Shown one piece after another: positions 53,250-63,981 of a stretch of 64,000 bases of DNA (positions are counted from its first letter, which is position 1; each line of letters opens with the position of its first letter). The DNA is from Ischnura elegans. Its lineage: Eukaryota > Arthropoda > Insecta > Odonata > Coenagrionidae. The notes under the pieces were generated by a model. That model searched no databases. It was not told the origin of the DNA and was given only the letters and a program-made list of their open reading frames with translations. Made by a program: the position numbers and the translations under genes. The stretch spans positions 13,286,001-13,350,000 of the forward strand of contig NC_060246.1 in NCBI RefSeq assembly GCF_921293095.1, read 5' to 3'.

Positions 53250-54230
53250 AGCAGAAGTGCACCCGGCAATTGATTGGCACGCACGCTTTACCTGCTGCCT
53301 AAAATGGCAATAGTTTTTCACTTAAACACAAAATTAAATAAGCTAAATAACTGTTCAGGTATTTTTGACGTTGATTTTTCGTTGTATTGCTATAAATATT
53401 AGGTGGCAAACTCAGGTATCCATAATTTTTTCCAACGAATATTATGCAACCCGATTGACGTCGAGAATTTTGCATTCGATTTTAAGACGAACCCTCTTTT
53501 ATGCAGGAGTTAGGAGGAAAAAAAACCTTGTGTTATATAGGTGCAAATAGGTAAATTATAATTCACTTGGTTTGAAATATACAAAGACATAATAAATACC
53601 TGCTGAAACATGTTATTTTCACTTTCACTTTACTTTATCACTTGTCAAATATTTCACACAAACTTTCCGGTTGCGACGTCAAACTGGCAAGTCCCAGGTC
53701 GACGCATGCGAAAATCGTGTAATGCTGTGTTGCCATAAGCGGATATCTTCTCTCGTTTTCAGGCCGCAACGCGCAAGAATTAGTAACGTCGCTCCGAAAG
53801 CTCGCTGTCGCCCGGTTCAAACGCAGGGAGAGTAGTGTCCACAGCGCATAGCAGGTTGTAAGGTTAGCGGTCTTCCAATCAGAGGATTGAGGGTGTTGAA
53901 TAAACGTTCAAATTTTTCGACACAAATGCCATCTAGATTTAGTTTCGAAAGTGGTCGCTGCAGCCAGTGGGAAGCCTAATTGGATGGAAGGGGGAATAAG
54001 CAGTGACCGAGGGAGGGGAAACCAAGACAGTCGAGGAAAGTAAACAAGCTGATGAGAATGGGGAAGTTGCATGAAATTTTTTTCATCGAAATAATATATG
54101 ATTCTTATAGCAATTTTCAACAGGAATCCATTTTCACCGATCAAACTTCTCGTAAACCATTGATTTTATCATGAAATTCATTTAAAACAGTGAAATGCGT
54201 CTGCAAACGCGAAGTTAGCTCTGATTGTTG
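53250..54230. other. Unassigned DNA with a CpG-richer stretch
   Basis: 53660-53830 is richer in CG dinucleotides than its surroundings and on the minus strand leads to an ATG followed by CAG|GTATTT at about 53605. This could be a promoter and first exon, but nothing coding could be attached to it. Confidence 0.25.
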
Positions 54231-54290
54231 GTGACGTCATTTCTCCCTACGGCGTTTTCGTTTTGCATGTACGGCCGCAGAAGCTACAAT

Positions 54291-54566
54291 GAAGCAGTCG
54301 TTGAGTAAGTGAATATTTCGGTATTTTTTTAATCCGTGTTTTCTCTCAGACATTTTATGACGTTATTTAGTCACGTCAAGTATATTTTATCCATTTTCTG
54401 TATTCGTAGACCAAGAATATATCGAATATATGCGAAATGGAAGACGATTTCGTGAAAAGGCTGTTGCGATAATCTCCCAGAGGTGAATTCCATAATGATG
54501 GCATTATATTTTAAAAGTAACCCAGACTTTTTGGCTGCAGAATTTAGAGAAGTGAAGGCTTCGCGG
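54291..54566 (+). CDS. Candidate short multi-exon gene at the left end of the THAP transposon
   Basis: ATG at 54291 reads MKQSL then a split codon at the donor A|GTAAGT. An exon from about 54411 (acceptor TATTCGTAG) reads QEYIEYMRNGRRFREKAVA and ends CAGAG|GTGAAT. A third begins after TGGCTGCAG (54540) with FREVKAS before CGCG|GTAAGT. FREVKASR resembles the FREVRxxRI stretch near the start of YqaJ-type nucleases that accompany ISL2EU transposases. The YqaJ catalytic core was not found, so this is a truncated gene or a chance series. Confidence 0.3.
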
Positions 54567-55234
54567 TAAGTTTTTCTAATTTATTATGGCATTACTGGAC
54601 CAGCTTTTACGAATACAGTAGTAGCTACTCGGCCTCCGTTGAAAATTTCTGCATGAAATTTTGATGCATCAAGTTAGTGCAAATATAGTTTATATGGTAG
54701 AAGTTATGATTTTTTTCCTTCTGTATGATATCTGCTTTTTGATTCAGTATGTTGTGAAATGCTTTCTGCGCACAGATTTAAGGTAATTTTTCTGTACACA
54801 TTACGCACATCATACTATGTGCAGTTTTAAGGTGTGTTCTGTATGCATACTGTCTGAAGTGCGTACAGGTTTTGACAGGTTATGAACTTTTGTAGCCGCT
54901 TTTATAGTGGCTGCTTAGCGATAGGCATAAGCATAAGATAATACAGCTTTTAATGTTAGCTATGAAACTTCTATTAGGAGCCTACAAAATAATTATAAGC
55001 TCTATAGCAAACGTATGACAAAATTCAATCATTTATGTTAAATAGTATTAGGTGCGCAACTAATCTCTCGCTGTTTTTTAAATGAAAAATACATCTTTAT
55101 TTAAAAAAATTTTTTAAATGAATCATTCAAAGTATTTTCCGTCGCTTCCTAAAAAATTTCCCCATCATTGAGGCAGAGCCCGAATATCGTTATGGTAGAA
55201 GTGATTGTCTTTTAAAGATATCCTCTGTTCCTGC

Positions 55235-55420
55235 TTTTTTGCACCAAACGGTTGTCAATGCAGGAATGAAGGACAAGCAACTTGTATTCCCTGACCTTTC
55301 TTATTACTCTCTCCACATGGGTCCTAAAGCTTTCTATTTGCTTAGTTAGCTTAACTTCATCTTCAGAGCTCTCTACATTCTTGGAAACTCTTGGTGGTCT
55401 AATTAACTCTCAAATTTTAC
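55235..55420 (-). pseudogene. DDE_Tnp_4 transposase C-terminal fragment
   Basis: The minus strand reads LIRPPRVSKNVESSEDEVKL, then TKQIESFRTHVERVIRKVRE and YKLLVLHSCIDNRLV. The R-x-HVER-I-x-x-x-x-E motif with the catalytic Glu region and the HxCIDN sequence are diagnostic of DDE_Tnp_4 (PIF/Harbinger/ISL2EU) transposases. Sequence beyond the fragment is unrelated. Confidence 0.85.
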
Positions 55421-55904
55421 CACTGAATGAGTGAACAGTTAGTTTGAACGCGCGATCTACTTTTACCCCACAGCCTTTTAGAATTTGCTCAAGAAATCCA
55501 GTTTATGCGAATGACACTATCTATTGCCCGGCCACCATTACCCCTCGAAATGAAATTTTCTAAAGAAGAATCATATGATTTATTTTTTTTTATTGAGTTT
55601 AGATAGAAATATTTGAGCTATAAACAATTCATTGATTTTATAGTAATGTTAAAAATGATTCCTTTTGAAATAATTGCGTTTGAAAAAACATTATTTCTAT
55701 TTTTCTTCACAATCAGCAGTATAATGCACTGATTAGTACTGTAAAAAAACGGATTTAGAGTATCCTTCGCAATTCACTTTTTTACTTTATACCTATCGCA
55801 GCGTAATAAACTAAGCGCAATTTGTTATACTGATCGCAGTAAAAAGAACTTATCCATACAATAGAAAATGTCACTCACTGCAGTGAGTACTGATCTATTT
55901 TTTT

Positions 55905-55990
55905 ATGCTCCAATCCAGGTTAAACTTTGCCAAATTGGGTTACCTGGCTTTTCTATTTCTATTTCTAAACAATCAATAGTTGACTCTACA
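55905..55990 (-). pseudogene. DDE_Tnp_4 transposase internal fragment
   Basis: The minus strand reads ESTIDCLEIEIEKPGNPIW followed by QSLTW, matching the central part of the same family (IDCxExxIEKPxxPxxQSxTW), where the first catalytic Asp lies. It sits upstream of the C-terminal fragment in transcript order, as expected of one gene. The domain between the two pieces is decayed. Confidence 0.8.
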
Positions 55991-56877
55991 TGTGAAGGCG
56001 AGCAGGAAAGAGAATTGGCGTATTAAGCAACATCTTATTTTTGTCAACCCAAAAAACTAGATTTTTCAAAAGACTAGCCACCGGAATAATGGAAGCAGAG
56101 AAATATCGTGCCGCTGTCAAGGGTGAGACATTGAGATCTTCTAGGCTAAAATATTGAAGGATTTGTTGAGTCTAATTTTCCTGAACATAGCAATAACAGG
56201 TAACCCAGTCTTTCCTGATAGCATATTGACATTAAAATAATTTTCACAATCTACTCTTAAATACAATGCTGCCTTTTTTACAAGAAAAACACAATATACT
56301 TGACCCTTTGGCTACATATCTCCCTGTCTGATTCCATGTCAGTCACTTATCATATTCATTCGAGAAGTAGCAGCATTGGCGGAAAGAGGTTTCTTTTCTG
56401 AACACCAGCAATTTTTGATTCTGGTTTCAATTGGTATGACTTTTCCTGACCTTGACTTTCCACCACTTCCTCAGGTTGTATTTCCTCCTATGGCTCTAAG
56501 TCAGTTGATTGGATGAGGCAGTGATTATTCATCAGTGAGTTTATTTCAAATTATACACTGCAAATATGGTTTCGAGGGAGTTCAGTTGGAATACTATGCA
56601 TGTGAATCAATTGATTTCGGAGAGAGGGAGGGTAGCCTACTGTATGTACCCTTTAAGTATTCTTATCATGATTAATCATTGACGAATTAAAAACATACAA
56701 TAATTATAAGACATCGGGTACTACTAGGGCCGTCAACCTACGATAACTCAGCAAAAACAGCATGCAAGCGACAGGCGAGTACTGCGCGAACAAGGCAACT
56801 GCACGTCCTCCGCACCACACGCTCAAGTCATTTCTCAAGCATAATTCTGTCGTAATTACTTAAGGTAAAGTGATCTT

Positions 56878-58664
56878 GAGGTAAAGTGAAAGGTAAAGAC
56901 AGAACAAATAACAATTCTAGAGAATTTTTCCGTTCGGTGAGATATTTCAAACAGGGTTTTAAACCTAGAACATTTGGGGTCAAAGGTAAAGATGGTAAAA
57001 TTACCTGTAACCAAAAAGATATCCTTAATATATGGAAGGATTACTTTAGCAACCTCCTTAATGCGGGCAGGATCCCAGCAGAAGAAGAAGATGAATTATA
57101 TATATATCCTCAAATACAGATCCAAGATCCATCTGAGGAGGAAGTATGCAACGTGATAAAAGCTCTAAAAAACCACAAAGCTCCTGGAGAGGATGGTATA
57201 CCAGCAGAATTCCTCAAGGCCGGGGAAAATGCTCTCTTAAGAAAGCTGCATGCACTAATAGTGAAAATATGGAACGAGGAAAAAATACCAAAAGAATGGA
57301 ACCTCTCTATAATAGTCCCGCTGCATAAAAAAGGAGACAGGTTAGTATGCAGCAATTATCGGGGAATATCTTTAATAAACACGGCTTACAAAGTACTGTC
57401 CAAAATACTGTATAACAGAATACAGGAATACTCGGAAGAAATTATAGGAGAGCACCAGACAGGTTTTAGAAAACAAATGTCTACGATTGATCAAATTTTT
57501 ATCATTAAACAAATCTTATCAAAGTATTGGGAGTTCAATAGAGATGCGCACCTCCTCTTTATTGATTTTAAGAAGGCGTACGACAGTATCAACAGAAACC
57601 AAATGTGGAAATATCTCAGGAGAATGGGAATCCCAAACAAACTAGTCAAACTGGCTCAGATATGTACAGAAAACTCAAGTTGCAAAGTACAGATAAATAA
57701 TGAATTTTCAGAAGGTTTTGATGTAGTCACGGGGGTACGACAAGGAGATACACTCTCACCATTGCTTTTTAACCTGTCATTAGAAAATGCACTTAAAGCC
57801 GTAAAGGAGCAACAACCGGGGATTGAAGTCGGCAAAAAGATAAATCTGCTAGCTTTTGCAGATGACGTGACCTTATTGGCGAAGGATGCAAATGGGTTAA
57901 AAACTCTTGCAGAGTCTCTGATAAAAGAAACCAAAAAAGTAGGATTAGAAATTAGCGAAGAAAAAACAAAATACTTAATTGTTGGTCGACACGCAGAAAA
58001 TATAGAAGCAGAGGCTTTAAAAGTCCAAAATTATACCTTTGAAAGGACAACAAATTTTAAATACTTAGGAGTAACCATAGAACAGGAAAATAAAGAGGAG
58101 GTAGAGATAAATGCAAGGTTACTTCTCGGGAACAACTGTTATTGGGCTCTTAAATCATTGCTAAAATGTAAACTTCTGTCAAGAAAAACTAAATCAAAAC
58201 TGTACAAGACAATAATACAACCAGTAATACTCTACGGATCCGAAACCTGGACTTTAACAAAAAACCAGGAGAGGAAATTGATAGGTTTTGAAAATAAGAT
58301 CCTCAGAACAATATATGGTCCTATTAATGAAGATGAAGTATGGAGGATCAGAACCAACAAAGAGCTCAGAGAATTATATACAGATCCGGATATAATAGCG
58401 CAAATAAAAAGCAGGAGATTAAGATGGGCCGGTCATGTAAAGAGGAGAAAAGATGAGTCCATGCTAAGAATGGTATCTGAAAATCAACCCCGAGGAAAAC
58501 GTCCGCTTGGGCGACCCCGACTAAGATGGCAGGACCAAGTGAAAAGGGACTTAGGGAAGATGAGAGCAGATGCAGAATGGATGGCGGATAGAGATAGATG
58601 GCGACATGTTGTTGGTGAGGCCAAAAACCTCCTGAGGTTTGAGTGGCCACATAGGTAGGTAGGT
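56878..58664 (+). mobile_element. RTE-type LINE, 5'-truncated
   Basis: Flanked by a perfect 15-bp target duplication AGGTAAAGTGATCTT (56863-56877 and 58665-58679). It ends with a TAGG tandem tail (58652-58664), as RTE elements end in short tandem repeats. The 5' endonuclease region is missing, as is usual after incomplete reverse transcription. The single long frame is intact, so the insertion is probably young. Confidence 0.93.
56886..58658 (+). CDS. LINE reverse transcriptase (RTE-type), endonuclease missing
   Basis: 590 codons without interruption; the start is only the point of truncation (GTG), not a native initiator. Reverse-transcriptase blocks: NYRGISLINTAYKVLSKILY (about residues 157-176), LFIDFKKAYDS with catalytic Asp 227, GVRQGDTLSPLLFNLSLENA, and LLAFADDVTLLAKDA with Asp 326-Asp 327. 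KYLGVTIE follows. The C-terminal RRLRWAGHVKRR and GKRPLGRPRLRWQDQVKRDL are typical of RTE-related LINE tails. It would make cDNA at a nicked target, but without the N-terminal endonuclease it cannot mobilise on its own. Confidence 0.95.
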   Translation: MKGKDRTNNNSREFFRSVRYFKQGFKPRTFGVKGKDGKITCNQKDILNIWKDYFSNLLNAGRIPAEEEDELYIYPQIQIQDPSEEEVCNVIKALKNHKAPGEDGIPAEFLKAGENALLRKLHALIVKIWNEEKIPKEWNLSIIVPLHKKGDRLVCSNYRGISLINTAYKVLSKILYNRIQEYSEEIIGEHQTGFRKQMSTIDQIFIIKQILSKYWEFNRDAHLLFIDFKKAYDSINRNQMWKYLRRMGIPNKLVKLAQICTENSSCKVQINNEFSEGFDVVTGVRQGDTLSPLLFNLSLENALKAVKEQQPGIEVGKKINLLAFADDVTLLAKDANGLKTLAESLIKETKKVGLEISEEKTKYLIVGRHAENIEAEALKVQNYTFERTTNFKYLGVTIEQENKEEVEINARLLLGNNCYWALKSLLKCKLLSRKTKSKLYKTIIQPVILYGSETWTLTKNQERKLIGFENKILRTIYGPINEDEVWRIRTNKELRELYTDPDIIAQIKSRRLRWAGHVKRRKDESMLRMVSENQPRGKRPLGRPRLRWQDQVKRDLGKMRADAEWMADRDRWRHVVGEAKNLLRFEWPHR

Positions 58665-58668
58665 AGGT

Positions 58669-58830
58669 AAAGTGATCTTCACGAACAAATCCCGTCGTTT
58701 TCGTCGACAGATCGTTCTTCCTCTTCATCGCCTTAACCCACTTCTTTCTTCTCGCTTTATTATTCGGCATAAGTACGAATATTTTATTAGAATTACGAGA
58801 TGTATTTGAACGCATAGGCACCACGCAATA
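58669..58830 (-). pseudogene. THAP domain of the disrupted transposase
   Basis: The frame starting at 58920 reads YCVVPMRSNTSRNSNKIFV then RRKKWVKAMKRKNDLSTKTT and FVREDHF. It has the THAP layout: first Cys, invariant Trp, and terminal His-Phe. The second Cys and the Cys of the Cys-x2-His pair are both replaced by Arg (residues 37 and 80), so zinc binding is lost. The EDHF codons coincide with the 15-bp duplication of the LINE, which split the gene just after the THAP domain. Confidence 0.85.
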
Positions 58831-58963
58831 TTTATTATTCGATATTATAAACAGCACTTCACGTAGGTAAACATACCGTCTTCCTGGCGTACGTATACCG
58901 CAACAATCTCCTAACTCCACGCCTCGGACGTTAGCAACTCTGTTTGGGGAGAAATGACGTCAC

Positions 58964-61057
58964 TCCTCTTGGACACACTACTTTCATTCGCACCCCCCAC
59001 TCCTCCACTTTGACCTTTAATATCTTGAAAACTAACGCTTGTTTTGAAATTTCCCCTGGTAGATATTCTTTCCTATAGGTTTACTACATTTTGACATAGT
59101 TTTCAAAAAATGTGAAAATTCCCCATTGGTGTCATATTTCAGGAGGGGGGAGAGAAAAGGCCTGCGCTGGGGAAAGATGTTTTTTTTTCTTCAGGCAACA
59201 TTCGTTCCCACGCTATTCTGACCCATGCGACGATGCTCGCCACAATGAATAGAAGTGCGCTCGCTACTAACGAAGTTGAAAATTTCTGGGAAGGTATTAT
59301 TATCAAGATTGAGAGATTTTTAAGGTTTTAGGACGAAATTCACGGCTATTTCCAGGTTTTTTCACGGTAGACGAAATTCACGGCTAATTCATGGTTTTAA
59401 GGTTTTCACGGTCGAGTGGGAACCCTGAAACTCTCTTAAATGAAACTCAAGGGACCGAAATTTTGCCATTTCGTTGATCGGGAGAGTTTGTTCCCCATAG
59501 GTGATTCGCACGATGCATCATCCTAGGGGCAAGAAATTGAAGAACGTCTGCTAGTGTATCTTCATTCTACCTTCGCATACTTCGCTACCTTGAATGAAAA
59601 TCACGGGCAATAGACCAAATTAAGGAAGCCTCAGTTCGTATTATTCCATCACCTCGCATGCTTTTCAATCGGTTTTTTAAAATGTTCCCAGCGTTGCGAT
59701 AAGCACGAGGGGATCCTTTCATTCTCTATATTTGAAATAGAGTACATGTACTTATGCAGTTTACACTGAAAAATTATGAATTCAATGGATTTTTACCATC
59801 ACTAATATAAATTTAAGTCAAAAGCACCAATTATAGCTTCATTCCCATGAAATTTAGATCGCTCTACCATAAGGACACGAGTAGCAACTTTCGTCGACCC
59901 TTTAAAATGCGCAGTGAGTGGCAGCATTCCTTCATAGTAGTCAAATCAAGAATACTCTATTGCAATATTTGTGGTCGCAGATTAATTACATCCATTTGGC
60001 AAATCAAAAACTCCGCTAAAATGCGAAAGTAATGCTGCTTCGTCGAAGAAATGATCCCTCAGTCGAAAGGTAGCAACTTTGCTGGTGCAGTTAGAGGGAA
60101 GAAAATAATGCGAACGTTTCTTATTGGAAGTCCTATATTGGGAGCCGAGCAGCGATCGAGGAAGAAATCTACTTTCCCCCATGAGTGCATCAACTCCTGC
60201 CAACCACCACTGAAATAATCCCGCTGTCATTCATGAATTTTGCTACACTTTCAAAAACAGTTTATTGCATTTTGTAGCGTTTTTTTATTTTCATAATGAG
60301 CTAGATGACGATGAAATGTAGTGAAACACAGTTATATGACAAAATACAGAATATTTTAAATAATTATGTTGTAGAACAATGATAAATTAAGGAATAAGAC
60401 ACATAAAGGCGGAGGTGTAGCTTGCCCGCGCCCACTTGTAGTTCGCGGCCACGTAGTCCTAGCCAAGTAGCAGCTGGCCAGTCGCTCACATGCTTTAAGT
60501 GGTGAGTGTTGGTGGAGCATTTGAAATGCGCTCGGCAAAAAATGTACGAATTTTGCCTTCCAAAAGGCAAATTTTGCATGAAAATATCATAAAAGTCCAG
60601 TCATCGCATCTATATCGCATTTATTTCCGCACATCGCATCTACATCGCATTTGCAATTTGCAAGCATCTCTAGTAATGAGGCATTTTCTATTATGTCCCT
60701 GGGATGCAGTGTTAACAATTTCTGACCGTTAGGCAAGAATTTTCTACAGTATTGATTACCGAATGTCATACTTAATTGCGACCAATGTCTTCATGCATTA
60801 ACCCACAGCCATCGAAAACCTTTTCCTCTAGAGAAAATCAACTACGCTCCATATGGCGTTCCAACATCAATACAATAAAGATAACGTCTAAAACAATGGT
60901 TAAATGTTGACTTTCATCGCTTTAGCGTGAATATTTTTCATTTTTGAGAATTAATCCAAGATTGCAGCTAAGGCAAAAATTTCTCTTAGTTTTGAGAAGC
61001 TATTGAGATAAACCATGAGAATGGAAGATACGTTATTGCTAAGTCATACCAAGATAA
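58964..61057. other. Mostly unassigned DNA with an hAT-like 3' fragment
   Basis: 59290-59428 repeats the right half of the 44090-44733 element (ACGAAATTCACGGCTATTTC through GTCGAGTGGGAACCCTG). ATCGCAT repeats occur at 60602-60652. No gene was recognised. The frame at 59847-60032 has a YCNICGRR stretch that might be a decayed zinc finger, but it is too short to call. Confidence 0.45.
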
Positions 61058-61061
61058 TTAA

Positions 61062-61373
61062 CACGTTGCATACGGATGGTGAGAACTCTCGTCATTTTTT
61101 TCCTGAATGTATCGGATGGATGACGAAGATTCTCGTCATTTAGGCGCGTCAACCTAAACAATTTTAAAGCGTACAATACGTATTTGTTAGTACGTTTTCA
61201 GTTGTTGTTCGTTATTCATAATGAATTGATGCATCATAACGTTTGATTGGGTAAAGTTATATTCTAAACATTAGCTTTTTAACCATGTTTAAACCAAAGG
61301 CATTACGCCCTATTAGGCACATTTTTCCAATCTCGGCGTTCCTAGGAATTTAAATACCTCGGTACGCAACGTG
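61062..61373. mobile_element. piggyBac-like MITE (312 bp)
   Basis: CACGTTGCATACGG and GGTACGCAACGTG are near-perfect inverted ends, each bordered by TTAA (61058-61061 and 61374-61377), the piggyBac target. GATGACGAAGATTCTCGTCA and related CTCGTCATTT motifs repeat near the left end. Non-coding. Confidence 0.85.
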
Positions 61374-61839
61374 TTAAGAGAGGAAATGTTGACTGCCATC
61401 TTCTAGCGCACATGCTGCAAGTATCTTCTGTAATTTAAAGAAGTTATCCAAGATGGGCAGTGCGCCGCTCGCTGCGGCGAGTTCAAAAAATGCTTCTCAA
61501 AATTGAGGCGTTGCAATTCTGTAGAGAATCCTAAACAACCGTCAAAAGAATGTGATCAAAGTACATAGCTCTAGATTTCATACCTTTGAGGGTGTAAATA
61601 TTGGGCCATTGAGTTATTTTACAAAAGTCAGCATTTGCATTTTTTTCAATTCACCGTGAGTTAATGCTGTAAGTCGGTGGAAACACACCACAGTGAAGGA
61701 TATGGTTACGGTTAATAACAACGATTCTGATTTGCTTATTCAGTGGAAGTCTATGATTGATCCTCCAATGCTTTGAATATTAAAATTTTCATATGAAAAT
61801 AAAATTTTAAGCAGAAAAATTGGCTATTGAGAGGTGAAT

Positions 61840-62200
61840 TTCACCAGATCGCACCACAATTTCATTTCGTTGATCAGGAGTTTTTGTAAAAGAGGAGTTC
61901 GTTCATCAGGGTTTCTCTCTACTGCATTTACATAGCAATTGGAGAGACCTAGAGCATTTGTTCTTTGAATGGAGTTTTTCATTTAGTGGGAGTTTGTTAA
62001 GATGAGGTTTTACTGTGCTAATATCCATGGATAAGCAATGGCATTTAGGGTGATACATATACACTACGCTACATTATAATCATTGCTCCATGTTTAAGTT
62101 ATCTTTGTGCACTGTGCCCAAGAGCATCAAGTATGGTTCTTTCTTCGGTAGGAGATACTTCAGTATGTACGCAACTTCATATTGTAAGCTTCATTCCTGT
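61840..62200. repeat. Diverged copy of part of the 41.9-43.2 kb element
   Basis: GAGCAATGGCATTTAGG-type and ACTGTGCCC(A/G)AGAGC(A/G)TCAA, then TATGGTTCTTTCTTC, are shared with 42110-42230 in the same order. No terminal repeats were recognised here, so it is a fragment. Confidence 0.6.
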
Positions 62201-62244
62201 GGAATCATAGTGACCCACTCATTACATTCACCATTCGATTTTTA

Positions 62245-62310
62245 TTAACACGTTGCGCACAGACGGCAAAAATTCTCGCCATTTTTTTCCCGAACGTTCC
62301 GGTGACCCAC
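62245..62310. mobile_element. Solo left end of the piggyBac-like MITE family
   Basis: TTAACACGTTGCGCACAGACGG and the following TTCTCGCCATTTTTTTCC match the left end of 61062-61373. The right end is missing or too diverged. Confidence 0.65.
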
Positions 62311-63651
62311 TCATTACCCCTCGTAAGAAGGCCGCACAGTATCCTCTTTTAACGAACATTCGATTTAAATTAACTATAAAACTTTCAAAAAGTAAATCCC
62401 CATGCTCAGAATATATGGCATTTCCGTCAATCTAAACCCTTAAAAATATTATGCATATAGAAATTACCAGGTTATCTACCCATAATTCAAAGTTTGAAAC
62501 AGAAAATTACACAAAGTCATATTAATTGGGAGCAATATACGTACACCGATAATAGGGACCCTGAAATTTTGCAAATAGTTTTTTTTGCGAATTGCTTTTT
62601 AAGAAGCTAAAAGTTGTTATTTTGGTGTTTAAACCCCTAATAAATTAAAAATTGACATTTTAACGTTATCGAAACTCTCTAACTATATATAACTTTTTAT
62701 TTGTTAACAGTATTTGGCTTTTAGAGCAAAATTTTGCACGAAATTTCACATTTTTAAACATATAGTACGACATTTTGCGAAAAAAACATGAAATTCTATA
62801 AGTTTTATTTTGATGCCTGTAAATATGCATCATGAAAGTCATTGACCCATTTGGTGGAAAAATGTTTGCATTCTCATGGTGTGAAATTATTACTTACATG
62901 ACTACGCCACTATCATCAGTCTGATAATGTGCGTCACCATGATATATACATATGTCTCCCTACATCCCATTTATGGTGGCAGGGTCGGTGCGCATCATTT
63001 TTGTCGTGCCGCAGAAATATGACTCACATAGTATTTATCCTGAAAGATTCTTCAGAAAAGTTGCCATTCGAGCAATTGTGCTTATAAAAGATGGTTTCAT
63101 ATAGCCTGCGCATAGCATTAATGGGACCAATAACTTGGCTAGACAAGAGTACATATCTCAAATGTCTTAGCGGCTGAGTGAAGAGACAAATAAAGTTGTC
63201 CATCAGATGTAATCATTTTATTCTAAGAAGCTGTGACCGACGGGTCATAATTACTTCTCAGGTAGACAAAAAGAGTTATTTAAGGCTAAACTATCGAATT
63301 CACTAACTGATGTTGAGTATATGTTGCCGACTTTAGATATGACTCCGGCACGACGGCATTCACACTGCAGCCAACTTATTCAGCACCCGTGGGGGAGGGT
63401 CGCCGGCATGGTGGGGTGGTAGAAAGTACGAAATACGGACGCACTAATGTTTCCGTATGATGTGACGCTTTATTTTTACCGAAAGAAATTTTAGACAAAT
63501 TAAGTCAGGCAAGCCGGCATTGTCATTTTGAATAACGCCGGCGTGGCGGGGAGGTACCTACAAAAAACAAGTCTGGGCAGGCAGATATTTCCCATTCTCA
63601 GTAATCTCTGGATGAACTAGTGTCACCACATGTTTATAGTTAGAGCAGAGC
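62311..63651. other. Unassigned AT-rich DNA
   Basis: No gene, exon with splice signals, or repeat family could be supported. Confidence 0.4.
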
Positions 63652-63666
63652 TACTGTCTCTACACA

Positions 63667-63981
63667 GTGGAAACGAAACCCTACGGCGGGCTTGCGAGGA
63701 TACACTCCTAGGGCAGGGCCAATAAGCGCAAGCTTTTCACCTCTGCACCGCAGAAGGGGGAGGACAGGAAGGAGAAAGGAAAGAGTCGCCGCCGCGATAG
63801 GAGCCCGACGACGCCTCGTGGGACGGGATAGGGAAGGAAGGGATGGGACGAGGAATCCCGCACCGTCACAGAGGCGGGTGGGTCCTACCATCAGCGAAAC
63901 CAGACAACAGCCATTGCTATTCTAACGATTTTGGAGGATTATCCTGTGAGGAAGAATAATCCAACGATCAAATCGTTAGAT
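63667..63981. mobile_element. Retroposon-like unit with 15-bp flanking repeats
   Basis: TACTGTCTCTACACA lies at 63652-63666 and again at 63982-63996, resembling a LINE-type target duplication around about 315 bp. The enclosed DNA is GC- and purine-rich and ends in a hairpin (TCTAACGATTT at 63921-63931 with AAATCGTTAGA at 63970-63980). No tRNA boxes or A-tail were seen, so the class is unknown. Confidence 0.5.

Larger units (their letters stand above)
54231..58963 (-). mobile_element. ISL2EU/Harbinger-like DNA transposon with THAP-DDE_Tnp_4 transposase remnants
   Basis: GTGACGTCATTTCTCCC (54231-54247) and GGGAGAAATGACGTCAC (58947-58963) form a perfect 17-bp inverted repeat. Inside, the minus strand carries THAP and DDE_Tnp_4 pieces in the order expected of a THAP-fused transposase. 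A plus-strand start near the left end could belong to the accessory gene known from ISL2EU elements. An RTE LINE (56878-58664) later inserted, so the original element was about 2.9 kb. No target duplication could be identified with confidence. Confidence 0.7.

Noticed and set aside
60356-60579. Overlapping minus-strand frames in a GC-richer patch.
   Set aside because: No domain, splice pattern or consistent frame; two different frames are open over the same DNA.
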